A stretch of DNA of 64,000 nt. It comes from Gemmiger formicilis. Lineage in GTDB: Bacteria; Bacillota; Clostridia; Oscillospirales; Ruminococcaceae. The DNA lies in NCBI RefSeq assembly GCF_018784445.1, contig NZ_WQOH01000014.1:124001-188000 (forward strand). Reading direction: 5' to 3'. The stretch's first letter is position 1. Each line of letters opens with the position of its first letter. This document shows, piece by piece, positions 26,799 to 34,322 of this stretch. The position numbers were made by a program, and so were the translations under genes. The notes beneath the pieces are model-generated. The model saw only the letters and a program-made list of their open reading frames with translations, did not search any database and had not been told where the DNA came from.

Positions 26799-27448
26799 TG
26801 CGGGCGGCACAGACGACACTGCGCCGCCCAGCCTTGCTGTTGCCCCGGCGGGCAGAACGACCGCGCCGAGAGTGCGCGGGAACGGCGCACAGCGGCGCGG
26901 TGTGGCTGTTTGGCACGATGTTCCTGGCTGGCTACCTGCCGGGCATCTGGCTGGGGCGGGGCGGTGTTTCGGCGCTGGGGCAGCAGCTGGCGGCGTATTA
27001 CACAAAAAGTCCCGAAAATGCAGCGTTCGCAGCAATTTTCGGGACAGAATTTTCGGTGAGCTTTTTACAGCTGACCGCAGTATTTTTGTGCGGCTTCTGT
27101 GTGTTGGGCGTGGGCTTGTTGGCGCTGCTGTTTGCGGCGCGCGGCGTGTTCCTGGGCTACTGCGCGGCCTCGGTGGCAGCGGTGAACGGCGCGGCGGGGC
27201 TGGTGCAGTACCGATTAGCAACAATCGGTTCCGACGCGGCAACGCTGTTTTTTTGCCTGTGGCTGGCGGGCTGGTCGGCACGCCTGGCAGGGGAACTGCT
27301 TAATGTTATATGCGGCCGCGCCACGCGGGAAACGCCTGGCACGCTGCGGCGGCTGGCCGTGCGGTTCGGCGCGGCGCTGGTGCTGTCAGCTGTTTTCAGT
27401 GCCATCTGGACTTTCCTCGCCTTCGTCACTGCCAAGATCGGGCGCTGA
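26798..27448 (+). CDS. SpoIIM-like membrane protein
   Basis: 216-residue multi-pass protein resembling stage II sporulation protein M, part of the DMP peptidoglycan hydrolase complex for engulfment in spore-formers. Visible hallmarks are the MFLAGYLPGIWLG segment, a FLQLTAVFLCGFCVLGVGLLAL helix and GVFLGYCAASVAAVNGAAGL. The N-terminal 30 residues are Arg-rich and unusual. The last 63 bases overlap, on the opposite strand, the end of the recombinase gene. Assignment rests on pattern and length. Confidence 0.65.
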   Translation: MRAAQTTLRRPALLLPRRAERPRRECAGTAHSGAVWLFGTMFLAGYLPGIWLGRGGVSALGQQLAAYYTKSPENAAFAAIFGTEFSVSFLQLTAVFLCGFCVLGVGLLALLFAARGVFLGYCAASVAAVNGAAGLVQYRLATIGSDAATLFFCLWLAGWSARLAGELLNVICGRATRETPGTLRRLAVRFGAALVLSAVFSAIWTFLAFVTAKIGR

Positions 27449-28456
27449 CGGCTGTCCTTCAAACGTTTTGTCGGCCAGCGGGGAAGAGGCCACCGCCTGG
27501 CGTAGCTGGTCACGGTTGATGTGGGTGTAAATCTGCGTTGTGGAGACGTTTTCGTGACCCAGAATTTCCTTTAAAGCCAGCATATCCACGCCGCCCTGAT
27601 ACATAAGTGTGGCGGCGGTGTGGCGCAGCTTGTGGGGCGAAAATCCGCGCCCGCTCAAACCTGCACTTTGCAGGCAACGTGCGACGATCTGCTCGACCCG
27701 GCGCGCCGAAAGCCGCTTGCCGGTGCGCTTGGAGACGAACAAGGCATCCTTGTCGGCGAGATTCGGCAGGGCAGCGCGGGCTTTTTTATAGCGCTGCAAG
27801 GAAAATAAGCAGGCATCGTTCAGGTAGACCAGTCGCTCTTTGTTGCCTTTGCCGACAATGCGGATCGTATCATCGCGAAAATCGCTCAAATCGATGGTTA
27901 CAAGCTCGGCAAGGCGCATGCCACAGTTTAAAAATAACGTTATGATACAGTAATCCCGCTCATAAAAATCGCTTTGTATATTTTTTAACAATTCAACGGC
28001 TTCGTTTTCGGTCAGGTACTTGGGCAGTGCCTTTTGCGGTGTGCCCAGGCTGATATTTTCCGTGGGATTGACGGTCAGTTTGTTGACCTGGGTACACATA
28101 TAATGGAAGAAGCCCTTTAAGGCGCTCAATTTGCGGGCGCGGGCCTTGGGGCCGTTGTCCGCATTGCGGGCGTAGTCCAGGTAGCCAAAAATATCCCTTT
28201 TGGTGATACCGGCAATGTCCCTGGTTGATATGCCAGTCAGGTCGATTTTCTCGGGGGGTGCGGCATCATCCGCGCGATCCCATTGCAGCATCATATAGCG
28301 GAAGAACCCGCGCAGATCGAGATAGTAACCGTTGACAGTGCGCGGGGAGCGCAGCTTCACGAAATCAAGATAGTGAAGGTATTCAATTACATCGTTGGGG
28401 ATGTCCAGATACGGTGCATGGCGATCCGGGTGGACGACATCAATATAACTGCTCAA
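27386..28456 (-). CDS. Xer-type tyrosine recombinase
   Basis: 356-residue site-specific recombinase. The SAM-like N-terminal arm-binding domain (SPRTVNGYYLDLRGFFRYM) is followed by the catalytic domain with CGMRLAELVTIDL (Arg), HKLRHTAATLMYQGG (His-x-x-Arg) and LGHENVSTTQIYTHI (His and nucleophile Tyr). Length and lack of neighbouring phage genes suggest a chromosomal XerC/XerD-type enzyme for dimer resolution. A 40-residue acidic tail beyond the usual end overlaps the convergent SpoIIM-like gene. Confidence 0.85.
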   Translation of the reverse strand: MSSYIDVVHPDRHAPYLDIPNDVIEYLHYLDFVKLRSPRTVNGYYLDLRGFFRYMMLQWDRADDAAPPEKIDLTGISTRDIAGITKRDIFGYLDYARNADNGPKARARKLSALKGFFHYMCTQVNKLTVNPTENISLGTPQKALPKYLTENEAVELLKNIQSDFYERDYCIITLFLNCGMRLAELVTIDLSDFRDDTIRIVGKGNKERLVYLNDACLFSLQRYKKARAALPNLADKDALFVSKRTGKRLSARRVEQIVARCLQSAGLSGRGFSPHKLRHTAATLMYQGGVDMLALKEILGHENVSTTQIYTHINRDQLRQAVASSPLADKTFEGQPSAPDLGSDEGEESPDGTENS

Positions 28457-28519
28457 AACACAAGCCCTCAGTTAGATTCAAATTGCGGAAACGTGCCGAA
28501 ATGCCGTTTCTGCTTTTTT

Positions 28520-28549
28520 ATTGTAGCACAGTTGGGGACGAGACGTCAA
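28520..28549 (-). promoter_or_regulatory. Promoter of the Xer-type recombinase
   Basis: Minus strand TTGACG (28549-28544), 18-base spacer, TACAAT (28525-28520). Confidence 0.7.
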
Positions 28550-28689
28550 TTTCACAGAGTTATAAGAAACGCAAGCAGTCGTGCATATTACAATGCGTAG
28601 CAGTTTTGCATAGGCATGAATATTCATACAAAACAACCTAAAAAGTCAAAAGGAGAGACTTATACGTTCTGTAAAAGGCATAACATACT

Positions 28690-28717
28690 ATTTCGCTAAA
28701 TGCAAATTTAGCGAAAT
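28690..28717. repeat. Perfect 12-bp inverted repeat, operator-like
   Basis: ATTTCGCTAAAT (28690-28701) and ATTTAGCGAAAT (28706-28717) with spacer GCAA. It lies in a 428-base region (28457-28884) without a gene; the rest of that region holds two promoters and no other structure I can name. Confidence 0.8.
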
Positions 28718-28832
28718 GTAGGGAGGCCAAAACAAGCCCTCCGTGGGCCTGTGGAGCCAGTTAGCTGTGCCCGGCCATAAAACCTCAACCGCATGGTATG
28801 GGCTGCCAATCTCCAAAAGCCAAAAATCAATC

Positions 28833-28860
28833 TTGCAATTTACAGAAAATCTGCTATGAT
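28833..28860 (+). promoter_or_regulatory. Promoter of small membrane protein gene
   Basis: TTGCAA (28833-28838), 16-base spacer, TATGAT (28855-28860). Confidence 0.6.
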
Positions 28861-28884
28861 TAAATAAAAAGGAGCTGCAAACTC

Positions 28885-29091
28885 ATGAACAAGGATACTA
28901 TCATAAAAATTCTACTGGGCATTATTGCACTGCTGGTGTTTGCGTGGGTGTGGCGCATCATCAGCGGTATGCTTATCGGCACACTGATCGTGACGACCTC
29001 GCTGCTGTCAATGTTGATTGCCCTGGTTATTCAAATTGTGATTCCGATTGCGATTATCGTGTTCGTTGTCAAACTAATCCGAAAGAAATGA
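28885..29091 (+). CDS. Small two-helix membrane protein
   Basis: 68-residue protein made of two long hydrophobic stretches (KILLGIIALLVFAWVWRI and SMLIALVIQIVIPIAIIVFV) with a basic end (KLIRKK). AAAAAGGAG precedes the ATG. It has no recognisable family and is followed after 12 bases by another small gene, so the two probably share a transcript. Confidence 0.65.
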   Translation: MNKDTIIKILLGIIALLVFAWVWRIISGMLIGTLIVTTSLLSMLIALVIQIVIPIAIIVFVVKLIRKK

Positions 29092-29103
29092 GTGTGGTTA
29101 CGA

Positions 29104-29403
29104 ATGGCGCTGTTCAATAAGAAAAAGCAAGAAGTCCCACAGGAGCCCAAACAAGAGTCGAAAGCGGATACTGCTGGCAAAATCAATCTTTCCCTGCGGC
29201 CGGATGAAATTGACTTGCTGCGCGAGTGCATGAAACGCACAGAAGACTACTATCGCGGTTTGCTGCTGCTGAAGCAGGATTGGAACGCCGAGAAAAATGA
29301 GGCCGCGATCGCGGTCATTAAGGTCAAGCTGAATATGATTGACAGATTGCAAGAAAAGACGCTGTATGACGGCCAGTCGGAATACTATCGCAACCTTCAA
29401 TAA
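29104..29403 (+). CDS. Small charged protein of unknown function
   Basis: 99-residue, highly charged, apparently helical protein: MALFNKKKQEVPQEPKQESK, then RPDEIDLLRECMKRTEDYYR. No family is recognised. ATG 29104 is preferred over a GTG four codons earlier. It is closed by a strong terminator. Confidence 0.6.
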   Translation: MALFNKKKQEVPQEPKQESKADTAGKINLSLRPDEIDLLRECMKRTEDYYRGLLLLKQDWNAEKNEAAIAVIKVKLNMIDRLQEKTLYDGQSEYYRNLQ

Positions 29404-29408
29404 GCAAA

Positions 29409-29457
29409 AAATCCCACCCGCAGGAGCAAATAATGCTTCCTATGGGTGGGATTTTTT
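29409..29457. terminator. Bidirectional terminator
   Basis: AAATCCCACCC (29409-29419) and GGGTGGGATTT (29444-29454) form an 11-bp stem with T-runs on the plus side and A-run on the other, between convergent genes. Confidence 0.88.
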
Positions 29458-30385
29458 ATCGATTGATGGATTGCGCCATCTTATGGTAAGTGTGGCGCTC
29501 ACCGCGAATGGCAATCGAATACGCCATGATATTTTGCGGCAAGGCCATACCAGGCACGCCGGTGTCACCGATGTGGTGGATATCCGCACCGACCATCTTG
29601 CACATCAGCGCAATTTGACGGATTGTGGCGACGTCCGCGCCTTCCTGCGAAGTGCCGATGGCGGTCAGCGCCAATTTGCCGTGGCTGTGTACCACTTTGA
29701 TCAAATCATGCGCGTAATTCTGCGTGATGCCGGGCACGGTACCGGGTGCGGGCAGCAGAATGATATCTGCACCAGCGGCCATAAATGCCTCGGCGTCGGC
29801 GGGCGTCATGATCTGTTCCCCGCCTTCCCCTGCTACGCCGGATGCGTGCATCTTGCCGGCGGCCAGCATCACGCGGTCGCCAACGGCGGCAGAAATATCT
29901 TTTAACGATTCAACGATCAATTCGTTGCTGACGCCGTTGCCAGGGTTGCCGGTCAGCACGATAAGATCAACGCCCATATCGGCAGCGCGGCTGGCGTTTT
30001 CCGCGGTGGCAAGGCGGCCGCTGCTCATCTTCCACAGCGTACCATCGTTGCTTTTTGCGGCTTGTGGGTCGCAGGGCTCCAGATTGATGCCTACCACGCG
30101 GCCCGTCAGGCGCTTGATTTCCCGCACAGTCTCTTCCTCGGGTACTTTGGGCAGTGCATTGATGACCGGGTGCTGCACATCAAACATATTCAAAAGCAGA
30201 ATGTCCGCACTCAAAGAAGCCGCATACTCGGCGTTCGTCACGTCCACCAGCAGCGGCGGCGTCAGGCCAATGGTCTCACAGGCCAGCACGCGGCCTTCGC
30301 TGCCTGCGATGGCCGCCAGCAGGTCGGTTTTGCTGTACGCAGCTAGGTCACTGGGCGTGCAGTCCAGCAGGCGCTTCACGCTCAT
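29456..30385 (-). CDS. TIM-barrel-like protein of unknown function
   Basis: 309-residue protein with the alternating pattern of a beta/alpha barrel: VDVTNAEYAASLSADILLLN, RVVGINLEPCDP, DLIVLTGNPGNGVS, DIILLPAPGTVPGIT and ADIHHIGDTGVPGM. The glycine-rich strand ends look like a phosphate-binding site. It resembles a family of uncharacterised Firmicute proteins (DUF7916-like) sometimes mislabelled as dehalogenase-like; no HAD motif is present. Its start overlaps the SseB-like stop by four bases, so it is third in the radA operon. Confidence 0.6.
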   Translation of the reverse strand: MSVKRLLDCTPSDLAAYSKTDLLAAIAGSEGRVLACETIGLTPPLLVDVTNAEYAASLSADILLLNMFDVQHPVINALPKVPEEETVREIKRLTGRVVGINLEPCDPQAAKSNDGTLWKMSSGRLATAENASRAADMGVDLIVLTGNPGNGVSNELIVESLKDISAAVGDRVMLAAGKMHASGVAGEGGEQIMTPADAEAFMAAGADIILLPAPGTVPGITQNYAHDLIKVVHSHGKLALTAIGTSQEGADVATIRQIALMCKMVGADIHHIGDTGVPGMALPQNIMAYSIAIRGERHTYHKMAQSINR

Positions 30386-31278
30386 TCGTCGTCATCCTCC
30401 TCAATCACGCGGCCGATGCCTTTGCGGTAGAATGGCTCACTGCCGCGCATACCCTGCTGGCCCAGCGGAGAAACAGACGTTGTAATGTTCAAGTCCATCT
30501 TCTTCTCACGGCTGGCCAGGTATGGGCGGGCAGCCTGCGCCACGGCGGCGAACAGCTTGTCGTCCTTGGGACCATCCAGAACCAGTAAGTAGCTGCGAGC
30601 CTCGCCATTGACAATCATGACCTGCAGATAGGCAGAACCAACGCCGGGCGCACCGGCCAGCACCTCGCAGACCGGGTCGATCATGGCATCAGGCAGCACG
30701 CTGGGCTCCACCAGCGTAACCTTGTCGCCGGGATGGATGCGGTGCGCTTCCTGCTGGGCCTTCTGCTCGGCCATTTTTTCCACAATTTTCTTGGCGACTT
30801 CGTCCTTCTGCTTCTTGACGGACTCAATGAGCGGGCGTTCCAGACGCAGGCTGTTGTCGCCGGGGTTGACGACCAGACCGGAGGCGTCGGTGTTCTTGGC
30901 AATCATGTTGGCGTAGTCGTCAAAGCGCAGCAGGATAATCTGCTGCGCAGCCTTGGGCTGCTTGGCCTGCCACTCGTGTACGGCATCCCAATCGCTGAAA
31001 GCCAGGTAGTAGTGCTTGCCCTCGGGGCTGTTGACCATGACCAGACTGATTTTGGTATCCTTGGGCAGCTGCACACGGCCATCCGCATCGGGCTTGGGCG
31101 CAGGCTGGCCCTGTAAATCAAACACGGCAGGGGCCAGCAGCGGCGAGCGCACCAGCTCGTTTAAAATATTGTTCAGATTTTTGGGGCTGTTGTCCTCTTT
31201 GAAGGCCGCAATCGTCTCCTTGACCTTCGGGTTGAAAGTCGGTGCCTGGGGCTTTTTCTGTTCATTCTGTTCGGGCAT
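30382..31278 (-). CDS. SseB-family protein
   Basis: 298-residue protein with an N-terminal SseB domain (LAPAVFDLQGQ, DTKISLVMVNSPEGKHYYLAFSD) and a C-terminal SseB-like half (KVTLVEPSVLPDAMIDPVCE, SYLLVLDGPKD). The family takes its name from enhanced serine sensitivity; its molecular role is unknown. ATG 31278 follows GAGGAA; a GTG five codons earlier is less likely. It lies 11 bases after radA and overlaps the next gene. Confidence 0.82.
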   Translation of the reverse strand: MPEQNEQKKPQAPTFNPKVKETIAAFKEDNSPKNLNNILNELVRSPLLAPAVFDLQGQPAPKPDADGRVQLPKDTKISLVMVNSPEGKHYYLAFSDWDAVHEWQAKQPKAAQQIILLRFDDYANMIAKNTDASGLVVNPGDNSLRLERPLIESVKKQKDEVAKKIVEKMAEQKAQQEAHRIHPGDKVTLVEPSVLPDAMIDPVCEVLAGAPGVGSAYLQVMIVNGEARSYLLVLDGPKDDKLFAAVAQAARPYLASREKKMDLNITTSVSPLGQQGMRGSEPFYRKGIGRVIEEDDDE

Positions 31279-31289
31279 GGGTCGATTCC

Positions 31290-32690
31290 TCACTTTAATT
31301 TTATTGCGTTGATGGCTTCCCGCAGGTAGGACACACCCACCAGCTTCAAGCCGGGAAATTGCGAAGGGTCAATCATTTTCAGGTTGTGCTTCGGCACAAT
31401 GGCTGTGTCAAAACCGACGCGCTGCGCCTCGCGCAGCCGCGTTTCCAGGTGGGTCACGCTGCGCACCTCGCCGCCAAGGCCGACCTCACCGATAGCAAGG
31501 GTCTTTTCCCCCACCGGCAGGTCCAGCAGACTGGACGCCAGCGCAATGCAGACCGGCAGGTCACAGGCGGTCTCGTCCAATTTCAGGCCGCCGATGATGT
31601 TGACATAGACGTCTTGGTTATAAAAGGCATACCCGGCGCGCTTTTCCAGCACGGCTAGCAGCAGGTACATACGGTTATAGTCAAAACCGCTGGCGGTGCG
31701 CCGCGGGCTGGGAAAACTCGTCTTGGTGGCAAGGGCCTGTATCTCGCTCAGCACCGGGCGGGTGCCCTCCATCACGCAGGCCACGCAGGTGCCGCTGATG
31801 CCCAAGGGCCGCCCTTCCAGCATGACCTGGGAGGGATTCTCGATTTGCGCCAGCCCTCGGCCGGTCATATCGAACATACCGATTTCGTTCGTGGAGCCGT
31901 AACGGTTCTTGACGGCCCGCAGCACGCGGTATGGCAGGGTCTTGTCACCCTCAAAGTAAAGCACCGTATCAACGATGTGCTCCATGACTTTGGGGCCTGC
32001 AATCGCACCGTCCTTGTTGACATGGCCGACGATGAAGGTGGGGATTTCCAGCGTTTTCGCTACACTTAAAAAGCGGGCGGAACTCTCCTTCACCTGGCTG
32101 ACCGTGCCGGACGACGACGAAATATCGGTGCAGCGCATCGTCTGGATGGAGTCGATGACGACCAAGTCGGGCTTCATCGATTCGATCAGGCCGCATATCT
32201 CGTCCACGTCGCTCTCGGCGACCAGCGAGATATTATCCTCGGGCACATTCAGGCGCACAGCACGCAGTTTGATCTGCCGCACCGATTCCTCGCCGGTGAC
32301 ATAGAGCACATTGCGGGTCTTGCTGACCTCGCCGCAGAGCTGCAGAAGAATCGTTGACTTGCCGATGCCCGGCTCGCCGCCGATGAGCGTCACACTGCCG
32401 ATGACGATGCCACCGCCCAGAACGCGATCCAGCTCGCTGATGCCGGTGACGATGCGGCTTTTTTCCTCGGTCGTGCTGATGTTTTTTAATTTCTGTGCCA
32501 CCAGGCTTGTCTGCCCGGTCACGCGCGGCGTGGCAGCGGCCTTGCCGCCGGATGCCTTGGCGGGTTCTGCCACCACATCCTCGGTCATAGTGTTCCACGC
32601 CCCGCAGGAGGGGCAGCGTCCCAGCCAGCGAGGGCTGGTCTCGCCGCATTGGGTGCAGACATAGATGGTTTTGAGTTTATCTTTGGGCAT
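31290..32690 (-). CDS. radA: DNA repair protein RadA (Sms)
   Basis: Branch-migration ATPase of recombination repair, 466 residues. It has an N-terminal four-cysteine zinc finger (YVCTQCGETSPRWLGRCPSC), Walker A GGEPGIGKSTILL, the RadA motif KNRYGS, and a C-terminal Lon-like domain (DLPVCIALASSLLDLPV). It heads a three-gene operon with the SseB-like and TIM-barrel-like genes, under a near-consensus promoter. Confidence 0.97.
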   Translation of the reverse strand: MPKDKLKTIYVCTQCGETSPRWLGRCPSCGAWNTMTEDVVAEPAKASGGKAAATPRVTGQTSLVAQKLKNISTTEEKSRIVTGISELDRVLGGGIVIGSVTLIGGEPGIGKSTILLQLCGEVSKTRNVLYVTGEESVRQIKLRAVRLNVPEDNISLVAESDVDEICGLIESMKPDLVVIDSIQTMRCTDISSSSGTVSQVKESSARFLSVAKTLEIPTFIVGHVNKDGAIAGPKVMEHIVDTVLYFEGDKTLPYRVLRAVKNRYGSTNEIGMFDMTGRGLAQIENPSQVMLEGRPLGISGTCVACVMEGTRPVLSEIQALATKTSFPSPRRTASGFDYNRMYLLLAVLEKRAGYAFYNQDVYVNIIGGLKLDETACDLPVCIALASSLLDLPVGEKTLAIGEVGLGGEVRSVTHLETRLREAQRVGFDTAIVPKHNLKMIDPSQFPGLKLVGVSYLREAINAIKLK

Positions 32691-32718
32691 GGACGCCTCC
32701 CTGAACTATACTTTACCT

Positions 32719-32747
32719 ATTATAGCCCAAAATGGGCGCGGGGGCAA
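32719..32747 (-). promoter_or_regulatory. radA promoter with palindromic spacer
   Basis: Minus strand TTGCCC (32747-32742), 17-base spacer, TATAAT (32724-32719). The spacer contains the palindrome GCCCAAAATGGGC at 32725-32737. Confidence 0.75.
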
Positions 32748-32871
32748 GTATCCACTGAACAAAAACATTTGTAGCTGTAAAATGTACTTTTTCTCTTGCT
32801 ATTTTTTGAACAATGTGTTAAAGTTAAAAAAACGCTTTAAAGCTATAAAGCAAAAGAAAAGGTGTGGTGTT

Positions 32872-33606
32872 ATGGACTTCAACGTGAACGCGCCGATCCT
32901 GTTTGTGCTGGTCGGCATCATTGTGGCGTTCGTGCTGGCACAGTCGGCGTTCTTTCTGTGGCGTGCGGTCAACCGCGCAAGGGAAATCGGTCTGCCGCAG
33001 GAAACCATACGCAAGACCATTTCGGCGGCGGCCGTCTTTACGGTAGCACCAGCAGTGGCCATTCTGGTGGGCGTTATCTCCCTGAGCAAGAGCCTGGGTA
33101 TCGCCCTGCCGTGGCTGCGCCTATCGGTCGTAGGATCCCTGACCTATGAGACCGTCGCGGCGGGGACCTCACTGACGGAGCTGGGGCTGGACACCAATAC
33201 CCCCATCCCTACGGCGTCGGACTATGTCACGGTGGCCGCCGTTATGACGGTGGGCATCATGGTCGGCCTGGTCTTGGTGCCGCTGCTGACCAAGCGTATC
33301 CAGGGTGGTATGATGAAACTGGGCGCAAAGGATCACCGCTGGGCAGATATCTTTAATAATGCCATGTTCCTTGGTATGATCAGCGCCTTCCTCGGCTATG
33401 TGTTCAGCGACGTGATGAATGTGACCCACGGCGATTTCTCGGGTCTTATCCCGGTGCTCGTCATGCTGACGTCGGCGGTCGTGATGGTTATTTGCGGCGT
33501 GGCGGCCATGCGCACGAAAAAGCGCTGGATACAGGACTATGCGCTGCCCATCAGTATGCTGTGCGGCATGGCAGTGTCCATCCCGCTGACAAACTGGCTG
33601 AGCTGA
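32872..33606 (+). CDS. DUF5058 membrane protein
   Basis: 244-residue multi-pass protein starting MDFNVNAPILFVLVGIIVAF, with about six membrane helices, and containing VNRAREIGLPQETIRKTI and GAKDHRWADIFNNAMFLGM. It matches the uncharacterised DUF5058 family. The ATG at 32872 follows AAAGGTG; the frame is open upstream but enters an AT-rich leader. It is first in a tight operon with a second membrane protein and an M20 peptidase, so the pair may form a transporter. Confidence 0.75.
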   Translation: MDFNVNAPILFVLVGIIVAFVLAQSAFFLWRAVNRAREIGLPQETIRKTISAAAVFTVAPAVAILVGVISLSKSLGIALPWLRLSVVGSLTYETVAAGTSLTELGLDTNTPIPTASDYVTVAAVMTVGIMVGLVLVPLLTKRIQGGMMKLGAKDHRWADIFNNAMFLGMISAFLGYVFSDVMNVTHGDFSGLIPVLVMLTSAVVMVICGVAAMRTKKRWIQDYALPISMLCGMAVSIPLTNWLS

Positions 33607-33620
33607 AAGGAGCGGTACTC

Positions 33621-34301
33621 ATGGAAAAGACAGTTCTGGAACAGAAAGAAACCTATGTCGACAGTGTGCACCGCTGGGGCCGCATTTGGGGCCTGACGCT
33701 TTTGGTGCTGATTGTGGCATACCCGATCGCAGTGTCGCTTATCTTCCACGCACAGGTCAACTGGCCCGCGTTCATTAAGGGCTTTATCGCCATCGGGCCT
33801 ATGTACTGGGCCGTCGGCATTGTGGAAATTTTTACCTATGTGCCGATGCTCGGCGCGGGCGGCAGCTACCTGTCCTTCGTCACCGGTAACATCTCCAACC
33901 TGAAACTCCCCTGCGCCCTTGACGCCATGGAGCGGGCGGGCGTCAAGTCCAACAGTGAGGAAGGTGAGGTCATTTCTACCATCGCCATTGCCGTGTCAAG
34001 CATCGTGACGACGCTGATTATTTTAGTGGGCGTGGTGCTCATCATCCCGCTGACACCGCTGCTCTCCTCCCCCATCCTAGCCCCGGCGTTCTCGCAGATT
34101 TTACCCGCACTGTTCGGCGGTCTGGCGGTGGTGTTTGTCTCCAAAAACTTCCGCCTGGCGCTGGCCCCACTGCTGCTGATGCTGGTGCTGTTCATCTTTG
34201 TACCCGCGCTCAATGCGTCCACGGTAGGTATCATGGTGCCGGTCGGTGTCATTTTCAGCTTGGTAGTGGCGCGTATCCTGTACAAAAAGGGCCTTGTCTA
34301 A
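33621..34301 (+). CDS. Multi-pass membrane protein, partner of DUF5058 protein
   Basis: 226-residue protein with about six membrane segments, starting MEKTVLEQKETYVDSVHRWG after GAAAGGAG, 14 bases after the DUF5058 stop. The loop VPMLGAGGSYLSFVTGNISN is Gly/Ser-rich and could line a substrate path, followed by EEGEVISTIAIAVSSIVTTL. No named family is recognised with confidence. Tight linkage suggests it works with the DUF5058 protein. Confidence 0.7.
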   Translation: MEKTVLEQKETYVDSVHRWGRIWGLTLLVLIVAYPIAVSLIFHAQVNWPAFIKGFIAIGPMYWAVGIVEIFTYVPMLGAGGSYLSFVTGNISNLKLPCALDAMERAGVKSNSEEGEVISTIAIAVSSIVTTLIILVGVVLIIPLTPLLSSPILAPAFSQILPALFGGLAVVFVSKNFRLALAPLLLMLVLFIFVPALNASTVGIMVPVGVIFSLVVARILYKKGLV

Positions 34302-34322
34302 GCCCATAAGGAGGAATACAAA

